A stretch of DNA of 64,000 nucleotides from assembly GCA_963930055.1 (NCBI GenBank), contig CAWVKS010000009.1, forward strand, positions 124,001 to 188,000, in the 5' to 3' direction. This document shows, one piece after another, positions 23,518 through 32,638 of this stretch. The translations under genes and the position numbers were made by a program. Positions within the stretch are counted from its first letter, which is position 1; each line of letters opens with the position of its first letter. Source of the stretch: Pullichristensenella sp963930055. Its GTDB lineage: Bacteria > Bacillota > Clostridia > Christensenellales > Aristaeellaceae. The notes below the pieces were generated by a model. That model was given only the letters and a program-made list of their open reading frames with translations. It had not been told where the DNA came from and ran no database searches.

Positions 23518-23619
23518 ATCGTATTTTGATTCTTTTGTAAGCAGAGCTTCTTCCTATGATGTGCCCCTCCATGGCGTTTGCGTCCTGTTCTACTGTTTGC
23601 TATGAAGGATACACGCCAC

Positions 23620-23643
23620 CCCGCAAGCGGCGGGCTCTTTTTC
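23620..23643 (+). terminator. Intrinsic terminator
   Basis: CCCGC-AAGCG-GCGGG followed by CTCTTTTT on the plus strand. No plus-strand gene precedes it closely. It may back up the small-RNA terminator or, read on the minus strand, follow the DeoR-type gene. Confidence 0.45.
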
Positions 23644-23687
23644 TGTCATCTCCTGCGCGCGGCCGGAAGCGCCCGGCGGGCGGGCGC

Positions 23688-24440
23688 TTAGCCGCTGATG
23701 GTCTGGATGCCGAGGCGGGCGAATTCTTTTGCGTATTTGCGGACGACTTCTTCGGTGGTGACGACTTTGCGGATGGCTTCGATGGGGCAAAACTGCACGT
23801 AGGTGCGCTTTTCAAACTTGGCGGCGTTCGCCAGGCAGTAAAACTCCTTAGAGTTGCGCAGCAGATGCTGGAACAGCGACAGTTGCAGCTGCTTGCGGAT
23901 GGAATAGCCAAATTCAAAGTCTATGCCATCCACGGTGACGAACACCTTATCAAAGTAGAGGCGCTTGAGGATGGGCACCGTATATTCGTCCAGCGTTTCG
24001 ATATAGCCGTTTTCAACGCGCACCTCGCCCCCCAGCAGCGAAAGCTTGACATCCTGCAGCTGGAGAATGTCCTGCACGACGTCCAGGTTGATGGTCATGA
24101 TCGTCAGGCCGCGCTTGCCCTGCAAATGGCGCGCCAGGCAGGCGCAGGTGGTGCCAGAGCCAAGGAAGATGACATTCCCATCCTGGATTTGCCCCGCGGC
24201 GGCGCGGGCGACGCGCTCCTTTTCCTCCAGGAAGCTGGGTTGGCTATGCGCGATGGCGGACTCGGGGAGCTGGACATAGCCATGGGAGCGGCGCACCATC
24301 CCCTTTTGTTCCATTTCGCTCAGGTCGCGCCGCACTGTGGCGATGGACGTGCCCGTTATTGCCTGGATCTGGGCAGGGGACGCTATGCGCGCCTGATACA
24401 GGTAATCCAAAATGCGCCGTTCGCGCTCAGCTTGAAACAT
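23688..24440 (-). CDS. DeoR-family transcriptional repressor
   Basis: This 250-residue protein has an N-terminal helix-turn-helix (ERRILDYLYQARIASPAQIQ, GTSIATVRRDLSEMEQKGMV) and a DeoR-type sugar-phosphate sensor domain with LGSGTTCACLARHL, LTIMTINLDVV and LLGGEVR. Such repressors bind operators near sugar operons and release them on binding a phosphorylated sugar. The gene diverges from the kinase-transporter-DeoC-transketolase operon, its expected target. The intergenic region contains GATTGCAAA-type repeats that could be its operators. Confidence 0.88.
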   Translation of the reverse strand: MFQAERERRILDYLYQARIASPAQIQAITGTSIATVRRDLSEMEQKGMVRRSHGYVQLPESAIAHSQPSFLEEKERVARAAAGQIQDGNVIFLGSGTTCACLARHLQGKRGLTIMTINLDVVQDILQLQDVKLSLLGGEVRVENGYIETLDEYTVPILKRLYFDKVFVTVDGIDFEFGYSIRKQLQLSLFQHLLRNSKEFYCLANAAKFEKRTYVQFCPIEAIRKVVTTEEVVRKYAKEFARLGIQTISG

Positions 24441-24506
24441 CTTATCGCCCCCGACGGTTATTTTATAGGAGAAGTATATACTTTTCTTGAGGCTTCGTCA
24501 AGTATT

Positions 24507-24531
24507 TTGATTGAATTTGATTGCAAAAGAT
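24507..24531. repeat. 25-bp repeat upstream of the kinase promoter
   Basis: TTGATTGAATTTGATTGCAA and following bases recur with two mismatches at 24722-24746, inside the kinase coding region. Each copy also contains an internal TTTGATTG repeat. A pair flanking the promoter is the arrangement expected of operators used for looping by a DeoR-type repressor. Confidence 0.5.
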
Positions 24532-24591
24532 TTTATCGGATTGTATGCAAAGTGTTTTTGTCGTCATTCTGATTTTTTTAATTTGACGGTA

Positions 24592-24619
24592 TTGACAAAA
24601 ACCGCCGGATATGTATAAT
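24592..24619 (+). promoter_or_regulatory. Promoter of the first carbohydrate operon
   Basis: A consensus TTGACA box and a consensus TATAAT box are 16 bp apart, about 50 bp before the kinase ATG. No other good promoter is seen before 33.6 kb on this strand, so it may drive the whole operon. Confidence 0.8.
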
Positions 24620-24667
24620 GGATGGAGGGGAAAACATTTGAGCAATTTTAATATACAGGAGTCCAGT

Positions 24668-26179
24668 ATGGCGAAGTATTTTATGGGCATCGACTTGGGC
24701 ACTTCCAGCGTTCGAGCATTCTTGATTGATTTTGATTGCAAACGATCATTTGTAGCCGGTGAAGGCTATGAAGTCTGCATCCCACAACTGGGTTATGCGG
24801 AGCAGGATCCGCTCGTCTGGTATGAAAAAACTGTGACGGTGATCCGGCGCGTGCTGGGCGAGAGCGCCGTCGACCCGCGCGACATCGTGGCCATCAGCTT
24901 TTCCGGCCAGATGCACGGGCTGGTGGCGCTGGACGACGGCAAGCAACCGGTGATGAACGTGCCTCTGTGGCTGGATCAGCGCTGCGCCGGGGATCTGAAG
25001 GAGATTTACGATATCCTCGGCGAGGATGTCGCCCGCGACAATCTGCAAAACCGCATCGCCACCGGCTTTTTGCTTTCCTCTCTGTACTGGATGAAGCTGC
25101 ACCGGCCGGAGCTGTACGGCCGGACGGCCCGTGTGCTCCTGCCCAAGGATTACATAAAATTCCGCCTCAGCGGCCAGGCTGTCACCGACTTTTCCGACGC
25201 CGCGGGCAGCCTCGCCTTCGACAATGTGCGCATGTGCTGGTCGGACGAGGTGATCGGCGCCCTGGGGCTGCGGCGGGAGATCTTCCCGGAGTGCCTGCCA
25301 TCCACGGCGGTGGTGGGAAATGTGTGCGCCGACGCGGCGCGCGACACCGGGCTGTGGGAGGGGACGCTCATCGTCAACGGCGGCGCGGACCAGTGCATGC
25401 AGGCCATTGGCAACGCCGTAGTGGAAGATGGCGTGTTCGCCTCGAACATCGGCACTTCCTCGCTGATCACGACCGCGGCCCGCAAGCCGCTTTACGACCC
25501 CAGGCTGCGCACAAATACATTTGCCCACGCCTTGCCGGGCTGCTGGAGCGTGATGGCCGCCTGCCTGAACGGCGGCAGCGTGCTCAAGTGGCTCAACCGC
25601 ACGGTGTTCGGCGGCGTGGATTACGACGAGATCAACCGCATGGTGGCCTCCCGCCCCTGCGGGTCGAACGGCCTGTTCTTCCTGCCCTACATGGCGGGCG
25701 AGCGCACGCCGCACATGGATCCCAACGCCAGGGGCGTGTTCTTCGGCCTGACGCTGGATCATGGGCGCGAGGACATGGCGCGGGCGCTGATGGAGGGCAT
25801 CGTCTTTGGCCTGAACGACGGGCTGAACGTGCTCCAGGAAATCGGCATCCCCTGCAAGCGCATCGTGGCGGCGGGCGGCGGCGCGCGCAGCGACGTGTGG
25901 CTGCAGATGCAGGCGGACATCTTTGAAAAGGACGTTTTGCGCAGCGCCTCCAAGGAACAGGCCTGCCTGGGCGCGGCGATCACCGCCGCCGTGGGCGCGG
26001 GCGCTTTCCCGGACTATGAGACGGCCTGCGCCGTCTGCGTGGAGCCCTCCACGAGCGTGTTCCGGCCCAAGGAGGAAAACGTGCGCATCTATCGCCAGCT
26101 TTACCCCATTTTCAGGTCGCTCTACACATCCAACAAGCAGAACTTCGCCGCCATCAGCTCGGTGTTCCAAGTGGAATGA
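24668..26179 (+). CDS. FGGY carbohydrate kinase, xylulokinase-like
   Basis: This 503-residue kinase carries the N-terminal phosphate loop MGIDLGTSSVRAFLID, QMHGLVALDD, LWLDQRC and the C-terminal ATP-site GGGARSDVWLQMQADIF. The nearest match by eye is xylulokinase (XylB). The start at 24668 follows CAGGAG. The frame extends upstream to 24611 but across the promoter. It is the first gene of the operon and would phosphorylate the sugar brought in by the importer that follows, feeding DeoC and transketolase. FGGY enzymes differ widely in substrate, so D-xylulose is only one possibility. Confidence 0.85.
   Translation: MAKYFMGIDLGTSSVRAFLIDFDCKRSFVAGEGYEVCIPQLGYAEQDPLVWYEKTVTVIRRVLGESAVDPRDIVAISFSGQMHGLVALDDGKQPVMNVPLWLDQRCAGDLKEIYDILGEDVARDNLQNRIATGFLLSSLYWMKLHRPELYGRTARVLLPKDYIKFRLSGQAVTDFSDAAGSLAFDNVRMCWSDEVIGALGLRREIFPECLPSTAVVGNVCADAARDTGLWEGTLIVNGGADQCMQAIGNAVVEDGVFASNIGTSSLITTAARKPLYDPRLRTNTFAHALPGCWSVMAACLNGGSVLKWLNRTVFGGVDYDEINRMVASRPCGSNGLFFLPYMAGERTPHMDPNARGVFFGLTLDHGREDMARALMEGIVFGLNDGLNVLQEIGIPCKRIVAAGGGARSDVWLQMQADIFEKDVLRSASKEQACLGAAITAAVGAGAFPDYETACAVCVEPSTSVFRPKEENVRIYRQLYPIFRSLYTSNKQNFAAISSVFQVE
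24722..24746. repeat. 25-bp repeat inside the kinase gene
   Basis: Second copy of the repeat at 24507-24531 (two mismatches), here encoding LIDFDCKR. Both copies have the same orientation and lie about 215 bp apart. Confidence 0.5.
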
Positions 26180-26244
26180 CGCAGGTTGAAGGAGCGCGCC
26201 ACCGGGCGTGACTCTTATCAATAAATCAAAGGAGGACTAGATCT

Positions 26245-27300
26245 ATGAAGAAAGTGCTGGCTCTCGTACTGTCCCTGATGTTGGTGCTCTCCTTCGGCGC
26301 GTTCGCGTCCGCAGAAGAAGAAACCTGGCATCTGGGCATCCTCGTCCATGGACTTGAGAACGAATTCTGGGCGCAGGAAGCCAATGGCGCCATCCTGTTT
26401 GCCGAGACCCACGACAACATCGAATACCAGGTCATGGTGACCGATGGCGACGACAACAAGGAGAACCAGGCCATCCGCGACTTCATCGCGCAGCATGGCG
26501 ACAAGGCGTTCTTCGTCTCCGACGTGGCTTCCACCGCCAACAGCATCAACGCCGTTGAGATCTGCGAGGAAGCCGGCTGCTACATCACCGTCCTCTGGCA
26601 GCATGCCGAGGGCCTCGAAGTGAAGGATTACGAGCACTTCGCCGCCTTCCTGACCGCCGATGACTTCAACTCCGGCTATGTCACCGCCAAGTATCTGTTC
26701 GACCAGATGGGCGGCGAAGGCAAGGTCTGCGCGCTGTACGGCGTACAGGGCGAGGACTCCGCGGCCAACCGCTATCGCGGCTTCCAGGCTGCCCTGGAGG
26801 AGTATCCGAACATCGAGATGCTGGATATGCAGGTGGCTTCCTGGAGCCAGGACCAGGCCATGAGCTTCACGCAGACCTGGCTTTCCACCTATGACGACAT
26901 CGACGCCATCTGGTCCGCCAACGACACCATGGGCCTGGGCGCGATCGAGGCCCTGAAGCTGGAAGGCAAGAACGGCGAAGTGCTGGTCAACGGCATTGAC
27001 GGCATCGCCGCCGCCTATGACGCGGTGCTCGACGGCGACATGACCTGCTTCATCGCCAACAACGGCTACATGCTGATGGGCTACGGCGCCGCCTACGCCT
27101 ACGAGGCCGCCGTCAACGGCACGAAGGTCGACCGCCCGATCATCCAGATCAACACGCCCCTCGTCACCGCGGACAACGTCGAGGAAATGAAGGCCACCTT
27201 CATCGACGGCCAGCCCGAGTACGACTTCACGGACCTCTCCTACTGCGTGATGGCGGACTACGAGACCTTCGAGGAGCTCGCCGCTTCTTCGGCGGAATAA
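26245..27300 (+). CDS. Sugar ABC transporter substrate-binding protein (system 1)
   Basis: This 351-residue periplasmic-binding-protein type 1 (RbsB-like) has a signal peptide MKKVLALVLSLMLVLSFGAF followed by ASAEEE. The mature part shows the usual two-lobe pattern (GILVHGLENEFWAQEANG, NDTMGLGAIEALKLEG, VNGIDGI). No Cys follows the signal, so it is not a standard lipoprotein. It should deliver a sugar or polyol to the two permeases and ATPase downstream. A stem-loop lies just after it. Confidence 0.88.
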   Translation: MKKVLALVLSLMLVLSFGAFASAEEETWHLGILVHGLENEFWAQEANGAILFAETHDNIEYQVMVTDGDDNKENQAIRDFIAQHGDKAFFVSDVASTANSINAVEICEEAGCYITVLWQHAEGLEVKDYEHFAAFLTADDFNSGYVTAKYLFDQMGGEGKVCALYGVQGEDSAANRYRGFQAALEEYPNIEMLDMQVASWSQDQAMSFTQTWLSTYDDIDAIWSANDTMGLGAIEALKLEGKNGEVLVNGIDGIAAAYDAVLDGDMTCFIANNGYMLMGYGAAYAYEAAVNGTKVDRPIIQINTPLVTADNVEEMKATFIDGQPEYDFTDLSYCVMADYETFEELAASSAE

Positions 27301-27334
27301 AGCCCGACCGCTTCGCTGTCATGTAAACAGGCTC

Positions 27335-27370
27335 GCGCAGTTCATCCCTTCGCGGGGTGGACTGCGCTTT
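27335..27370 (+). terminator. Stem-loop after the binding-protein gene
   Basis: GCGCAGTTCATCCC/GGGGTGGACTGCGC with a TTCG-type loop, then a weak T stretch. It lies between the binding-protein and permease genes. Such structures commonly protect the binding-protein mRNA and lower expression of the genes beyond. Confidence 0.55.
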
Positions 27371-27483
27371 ATCCAAAGCGGCCCTTGGGTGCCTTTGCGG
27401 CGGCCGCGACCCCGCGCACCATCCCGCGTCAGACAACAGCAATGCCTGTAAGCTGTAATCTTTAGTCAGGAGGAAGATACAAC

Positions 27484-28509
27484 ATGAACCTTATCAAAAA
27501 GAGGGATCCGAGTTCGATGACGGTCGCGGAACAATTTGTCGCCAAAGTCGAGAAAGAGTCCCGAAGCAGCCTGATTCGCGTTTACGCCCCGATGATATTG
27601 CTGGTTGTCATGACCATTTTCTTCTCGATTTACGACAATCACTTTTTCTCCCTGAAAAATATCCTCAATATATTGCAGCAGATGTCCGTGCCGCTGATTT
27701 TGGCGACCGGGTTGACCTTCGTGCTGCTGATCGGACGCATCGACCTTTCTGTGGAAGGCGTGATGGGCTTTGTCGGTTCCTGCATGGCCCTGCTGATCCT
27801 CAACGACCGCAACCCCAACGACTGGGGGGTATGGGGCGTATTGCTCCCGATCGTCATCGGCATACTCTATGGCTTCCTGACAGGTTTTCTGCATGTGAAG
27901 CTGCGCATCGCTTCCTTTATCATCACCTATGCGACGGGCACCATCATCCGCGGCATCGCCGTGCTGCTCTATGACAGCCGCGCCGCCCGCGTACAGGCCC
28001 AGTGGATGACCGACTGGTCCATGGCCAGCTTCCTGGGCATACCGCTGATCACCTGGATGGCCTTTGCCTTCTTCTTCATCGGCTGCATCATTTTGAATTA
28101 TACCGCATTTGGCCGCGCGGTCTACGCCATCGGCGACAACGAAGCCGCGGCGCGCGCCTCCGGCATCAATGTGGATCGAGTTGTGATAACGGTGTTCGGC
28201 CTGAGCGGCATCGCGGCCAGCCTCGCCGGTTTCGTCGCGCTGATCCGCCTGAAATTCGGCCAGGCTTCCCTGGGCGACGACCAGATGTTCCCCTGCATCA
28301 CGGCGCTGGTGGTGGGCGGTACATCCCTGAGCGGCGGCAAGGGCGGCATGTTGCAGACCATGGTCGGCATGCTGATTTATATGGAGCTTCTGAACTTCCT
28401 GACCATCATTGGCGTGGACGCGAACTACAAAAACGCGCTGCAGGGCATCATCATCATCGTCGCCGTGGCGCTTACCCTGACGCGTGAGCGCAAGACCATT
28501 GCCAAGTAA
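27484..28509 (+). CDS. Sugar ABC transporter permease (system 1, first)
   Basis: This 341-residue RbsC-type permease has about nine membrane segments, starting MNLIKKRDPSSMTVAEQFVA behind AGGAGGAAG. Family stretches are visible: GLTFVLLIGRIDLSVEGVMG, NYTAFGRAVYAIGDNEAAAR ASGINVDR, and GGTSLSGGKGGM. It forms one half of the membrane channel, with the second permease 1.5 kb downstream. Confidence 0.9.
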   Translation: MNLIKKRDPSSMTVAEQFVAKVEKESRSSLIRVYAPMILLVVMTIFFSIYDNHFFSLKNILNILQQMSVPLILATGLTFVLLIGRIDLSVEGVMGFVGSCMALLILNDRNPNDWGVWGVLLPIVIGILYGFLTGFLHVKLRIASFIITYATGTIIRGIAVLLYDSRAARVQAQWMTDWSMASFLGIPLITWMAFAFFFIGCIILNYTAFGRAVYAIGDNEAAARASGINVDRVVITVFGLSGIAASLAGFVALIRLKFGQASLGDDQMFPCITALVVGGTSLSGGKGGMLQTMVGMLIYMELLNFLTIIGVDANYKNALQGIIIIVAVALTLTRERKTIAK

Positions 28510-28522
28510 GGGGGAGAAACGC

Positions 28523-30049
28523 ATGGGAAAAGAACTCTTGTTCAAAACGCATGATATTGGCAAGGTATACGGAAACAATACGGTGCTCCAGGGCATCAAC
28601 ATTGAAATCAACCGCGGCGAGATCATCGGCCTGATCGGCGAAAACGGCGCGGGCAAGTCCACGCTTTTGAAGATCATCGCCGGCGTGGAGCGTCCCTCCA
28701 TGGGCACGATGGAGATGAACGGCAAGCCCTTCCAGGCCTCCTCCATGATGGACGCCAACCAGCAGGGCATCGGCATGGTGTTCCAGGAGCAATCGCTCAT
28801 CAGCAACCTTTCCGTGGCGCAGAACATCTACCTGGGGCGCGAAAAGGATTTCGCCAGGGGCGGCTTCATCAACTGGGGCGCCATGAACAAAAGCGCCCGC
28901 AAGGTGCTCGACGCCATGGGCCTGCAGGACATCAACGTCAAGACAAAGGTGCGCGACATATCCTTTGCGATGCGCCAGATGGTGGAAATCACCAAGGTGT
29001 TTGACATCGTTTCCGAGACGGCCAACAACCGCGCCCTGATCCTGCTGGACGAGCCGACCACCGTGCTCTCCGACGCGGAAATGAAGGTATTGTTCGACAA
29101 GGTGCGCCAGATGAAGGAGATGGGCAATTCCATCATCTTCATTTCCCACCGCCTGCAGGAAGTGCTGGAAATCACCGACCGCATCTACGTGTTCAAGGAC
29201 GGCTATCTCACCGCGGAAGTGGGGACAAAAGAGGCGAGCGAGGCCGTGCTCTACGAAAAGATGGTCGGCCGCGAAACCAACGGCGAATACTACGTCTCCG
29301 CCCGCCAGACCGTGCCCACGGACGACGTCGTGCTGGAGGCGGAAAACCTCTGCATGTTCGGCTCGTTCAAGGATGTGTCCTTCAAGCTGCACAAGGGCGA
29401 AGTTTTAGGGCTGTGCGGCGTGGAAGGCTCCGGCAAGGAGGACGTCTGCGCCGTGCTCAGCGGCGACGAGGCCAAGAGCAGCGGCACCATCCGCGTCAAT
29501 GGCCGCGAAGTGGACTTTTCCTCGCCCAGCGCGGCGCGCAAGGCCGGTATACTCTCCGTGCCCCGCGACCGGCGCGAAGAGGGCATGATCGGCATACTCT
29601 CCGTTTGTGAAAACATTTCCGTTTCCAACTATCAAAAAAACGCCGCGCATCACCTGATCTCCAACCGGCGGCAGGATGAAAACGCGAAAAAGTGGGTCTC
29701 CGAGCTGGGCATCCGCTGCGCCAGCATCGAACAAAGGATCAACAACCTCTCCGGCGGCAACGCCCAGAAGGTGATCTTCGCCCGCGTGTTGGACAGCGAG
29801 TGCCCGATCCTCATCCTGGACCACCCCACCCGCGGCGTGGACATCGGCGCAAAGGGCGATATTTACGGCCTGATCCGCTCAATCACCGAAAAGGGGTTCT
29901 CCGTGTTGCTGATGGGCGACACGCTGGACGAGTGCATCGGCCTCTCCAGCCGCATCATCGTCATGCGGGACGGCCTGGTATGCGGCGAGTTCGACTGCCC
30001 GGTGGACAACAAGCCGGCGCAGGTGGACGTAGTTAAACTGATGCTCTGA
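28523..30049 (+). CDS. Sugar ABC transporter ATPase (system 1), two nucleotide-binding domains
   Basis: This 508-residue RbsA/XylG-type protein starts at 28523 behind GGGGGAG. The first domain has Walker A GENGAGKSTLLK and Walker B LILLDEPTT, but its signature is the non-standard ISFAMRQ. The second has a degenerate Walker A GVEGSGKEDV, a good signature LSGGNAQKV and Walker B with His in place of the catalytic Glu (LILDHPTRGVD). Together they make one composite site with consensus motifs and one degenerate site. Variants of this kind exist in sugar importers. It lies between the two permease genes and is co-transcribed with them. Confidence 0.9.
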   Translation: MGKELLFKTHDIGKVYGNNTVLQGINIEINRGEIIGLIGENGAGKSTLLKIIAGVERPSMGTMEMNGKPFQASSMMDANQQGIGMVFQEQSLISNLSVAQNIYLGREKDFARGGFINWGAMNKSARKVLDAMGLQDINVKTKVRDISFAMRQMVEITKVFDIVSETANNRALILLDEPTTVLSDAEMKVLFDKVRQMKEMGNSIIFISHRLQEVLEITDRIYVFKDGYLTAEVGTKEASEAVLYEKMVGRETNGEYYVSARQTVPTDDVVLEAENLCMFGSFKDVSFKLHKGEVLGLCGVEGSGKEDVCAVLSGDEAKSSGTIRVNGREVDFSSPSAARKAGILSVPRDRREEGMIGILSVCENISVSNYQKNAAHHLISNRRQDENAKKWVSELGIRCASIEQRINNLSGGNAQKVIFARVLDSECPILILDHPTRGVDIGAKGDIYGLIRSITEKGFSVLLMGDTLDECIGLSSRIIVMRDGLVCGEFDCPVDNKPAQVDVVKLML

Positions 30050-30063
30050 GGGAGGCGGCTGAG

Positions 30064-31032
30064 ATGGAAAAAACGAACACCCGGAATTTTTCCCTGAAAG
30101 GGCTTTTGCTGCGCAACAGCTTCATACTGAGCGCGGTATTGGTCGTCGTGGTCTTTTACCTGATCAACCCCAGCTTCCTGTCGCTGTATTCCCTGCAGAA
30201 CATGTCGCTGGAGATCGCGCCGCTGCTGCCCATGGCCTGCGGCATCGGCTTTGTGCTCTATTCGGGCTGCATTGACCTGTCCATCGGCGCCGTGGCCTCC
30301 GCCACCTGCGTCATCACCGGCACCTACGTGATCTACACAGGGCACTGGATCATACTCTACATGCTGGTATTCGGCGCGCTGATCGGCCTGCTCAACGGCA
30401 CGCTGGTCTCCCGCCTGAAGCTGCCCTCGTTCATCGTCACGCTGTGCGCCCAGAGCGTGTATCGCGCCATGGCGATCATCATCTCCAACGGTTCTTCCAA
30501 CACCATACCGATCAAGCAGCGCTACATCGTCAACTGGGCAACGGAAAAAGTGCTCAACTTCCCGATCATCCTCTGGATCTCCATCGCGCTGATGCTCTTC
30601 TGCCTGCTGATCGAGCGCAAGACGGAGCTGGGCAAGTCCATCTTCGCCATCGGCGCCAACGAGCGCGCGGCGCGTCTGGCCGGCGTGAACGCCACGCTCA
30701 TCAAGACGCTGGCCTTCATGCTCTGCAGCCTGGGCGCTTCCATCGGCGGCATCATGTACGCCTACAAGCTCAAGAGCAGCGTGCCCACCATCGGCGACGA
30801 CCTTTACATGATGGCCATCTCCTCCGTCGCCCTGGGCGGCACGCTCTTCTCCGGCGGCCGGGGCAGCGCGCTGCGCACGCTCATCGGCGTCATCACCGTC
30901 ATCTCCATCTCCTCCGGCATGAACATGTCGGGCGTCGATCCCCTGTGGAAGGAAGTCGTATTTGGCGTGGTGCTGATCTTCGCCGTGTCCATCAACAGCG
31001 AGAAGGGCAGCCGCGACCTGACGATCAAGTAG
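30064..31032 (+). CDS. Sugar ABC transporter permease (system 1, second)
   Basis: This 322-residue RbsC-type permease starts at ATG 30064, behind GGGAGGCGG. Family stretches include GFVLYSGCIDLSIGAVASAT, GKSIFAIGANERAARLAGVN and GGTLFSGGRGSALRT. It is clearly different in sequence from the first permease, so the channel is a heterodimer. Confidence 0.9.
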   Translation: MEKTNTRNFSLKGLLLRNSFILSAVLVVVVFYLINPSFLSLYSLQNMSLEIAPLLPMACGIGFVLYSGCIDLSIGAVASATCVITGTYVIYTGHWIILYMLVFGALIGLLNGTLVSRLKLPSFIVTLCAQSVYRAMAIIISNGSSNTIPIKQRYIVNWATEKVLNFPIILWISIALMLFCLLIERKTELGKSIFAIGANERAARLAGVNATLIKTLAFMLCSLGASIGGIMYAYKLKSSVPTIGDDLYMMAISSVALGGTLFSGGRGSALRTLIGVITVISISSGMNMSGVDPLWKEVVFGVVLIFAVSINSEKGSRDLTIK

Positions 31033-31124
31033 GAAGGAAACGCAAGGGTGGCCCACGCGCCGCCCCGTCATCCCTGTGGAGGCAAACGGGATTTCCAATG
31101 CAAAACAAAGGAGCGTACATACCC

Positions 31125-31775
31125 ATGAAAGCAAGCGAACTGGCCAAATACATCGATCACACACTGCTCAAGCCCGACGCCACCGCCGCGCAGATCCAAA
31201 AGATCTGCGATGAGGCAAAGGAACACCACTTTGCCTCCGTCTGCGTCAACCCCAGCCGCATCGCCCTGGTCGCCAGGGAGCTCGAGGGCAGCGGCGTGAC
31301 GCCCTGCTGCGTGGTCGGCTTCCCCCTTGGCGCGATCCCCGCGGAGAGCAAAGCCGCAGAGGCCGCCGTGGCTGTGAAAAACGGCGCGCGCGAGGTGGAC
31401 ATGGTGATCAACATCGGCGCGGCCAAGGACGGCGACTGGGCGACGGTGGAACAGGATATCGCGGCGGTGAAGGCCGCCTGCGCCCCGGCGAAGCTGAAGG
31501 TCATCATCGAGACATGCCTGCTGACCGACGAGGAAAAGGTGCAGGCCTGCCTGGCGGCCAAGGCCGCCCACGCGGACTTTGTCAAGACCTCCACCGGCTT
31601 TTCCAAGGGCGGCGCGACGGTCAGCGACGTGCGCCTGATGCGCAAAACCGTGGGGCCGGAAATGGGCGTAAAGGCCTCGGGCGGCATCCACAACCGCGCG
31701 GAGGCGGAGGCGATGATCGAAGCGGGCGCGACCCGCATCGGCGCCAGCAGCGGCATCGCCATTGTAAGCGAATAG
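31125..31775 (+). CDS. deoC: Deoxyribose-phosphate aldolase
   Basis: This 216-residue class I aldolase has YIDHTLLKPDAT near the N-terminus, the Schiff-base Lys in FVKTSTGF, the second Lys in GVKASGGI and the phosphate site GATRIGASSG. It cleaves 2-deoxyribose 5-phosphate to glyceraldehyde 3-phosphate and acetaldehyde. An in-frame ATG at 31098 exists, but AAAGGAG between it and 31125 fixes the start at 31125. Its place between an importer and a transketolase suggests a role in using an imported deoxy-sugar or in recycling pentose phosphates, rather than in nucleoside salvage alone. Confidence 0.93.
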   Translation: MKASELAKYIDHTLLKPDATAAQIQKICDEAKEHHFASVCVNPSRIALVARELEGSGVTPCCVVGFPLGAIPAESKAAEAAVAVKNGAREVDMVINIGAAKDGDWATVEQDIAAVKAACAPAKLKVIIETCLLTDEEKVQACLAAKAAHADFVKTSTGFSKGGATVSDVRLMRKTVGPEMGVKASGGIHNRAEAEAMIEAGATRIGASSGIAIVSE

Positions 31776-31789
31776 GCGGGGGAAAAGCT

Positions 31790-32638
31790 ATGACAAGCGA
31801 AGAATTAAAGCTCCTGAAGCGGAACTCGGCCCGCATCCGCGCCTGCCTGCTGCGGCTTTTGCGGGCCAAGAAGGGCGGGCACGTGGGCGGCTCCTTGTCG
31901 ATCGTCGAAGCGCTCAGCGTGCTCTACACCCGCTACATGCGCTATGACCCGAAAAACCCGCAGGATCCGAACCGGGACTACCTGGTCCTCTCCAAAGGCC
32001 ACGCCGGCCCCGGCCTGTATTCGGCGCTGAGCGTGTTCGGCTTTTTCCCGGAGGACGAGCTGAAAACGATGAACGAGGGCGGCACGCGCTTCCCCTCCCA
32101 CCCCGACCGCCTGCGCACCCCCGGCGTGGACGCCACCACCGGCTCTCTCGGCCAGGGCATCTCCATGGCCGCAGGCCTGGGCTACGCGCTGAAACTGGAG
32201 GGCAGCGACCAGTACGTATACGCCATCGTCGGCGACGGGGAGCTGAACGAAGGCCAGTGCTGGGAGGCGTTCCAGTTCATCGCCAACTATCGCTTAAACC
32301 GCGTAGTGGTCATGATCGACCTGAACAAGCGGCAACTGGACGGCTACACGCGCGACGTCATGGAGCCCTTTGACGTCGCCGCCAAGATGCAGGCCTTCGG
32401 CTTCCGCGTGCGCACAGCCGCGGGCGCGGACGAGGCCGACATCGCCGATTGCCTGGATTGGGCGCGCAGCGTCGAAGGCCAGGCGGTCTGCATCGTGCTG
32501 GACACGGTCAAGGGCCAGGGCGTGCCCTATTTCGAGCAGATGGCGGACAACCATTCCGTCAAGTTCAAGGAGGCGGACATCGCCGCCGTGGACGCGGCGC
32601 TGGAGCGCCTGGACGCCCTTTGCGGAGGTGACGACTGA
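31790..32638 (+). CDS. Transketolase, N-terminal (TPP) subunit
   Basis: This 282-residue protein has GGHVGGSLS, SKGHAGPGLYSAL, TGSLGQGISMAAGLG and the thiamine-diphosphate motif GDGELNEGQCWEAF. It corresponds to the first half of a classic transketolase. Its stop overlaps the ATG of the second-half gene (TGATG), so the two subunits are made together. Split transketolases occur in many anaerobes and in apulose catabolism (AptA/AptB). Transfer of two-carbon units between sugar phosphates is the expected reaction. Confidence 0.9.
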   Translation: MTSEELKLLKRNSARIRACLLRLLRAKKGGHVGGSLSIVEALSVLYTRYMRYDPKNPQDPNRDYLVLSKGHAGPGLYSALSVFGFFPEDELKTMNEGGTRFPSHPDRLRTPGVDATTGSLGQGISMAAGLGYALKLEGSDQYVYAIVGDGELNEGQCWEAFQFIANYRLNRVVVMIDLNKRQLDGYTRDVMEPFDVAAKMQAFGFRVRTAAGADEADIADCLDWARSVEGQAVCIVLDTVKGQGVPYFEQMADNHSVKFKEADIAAVDAALERLDALCGGDD

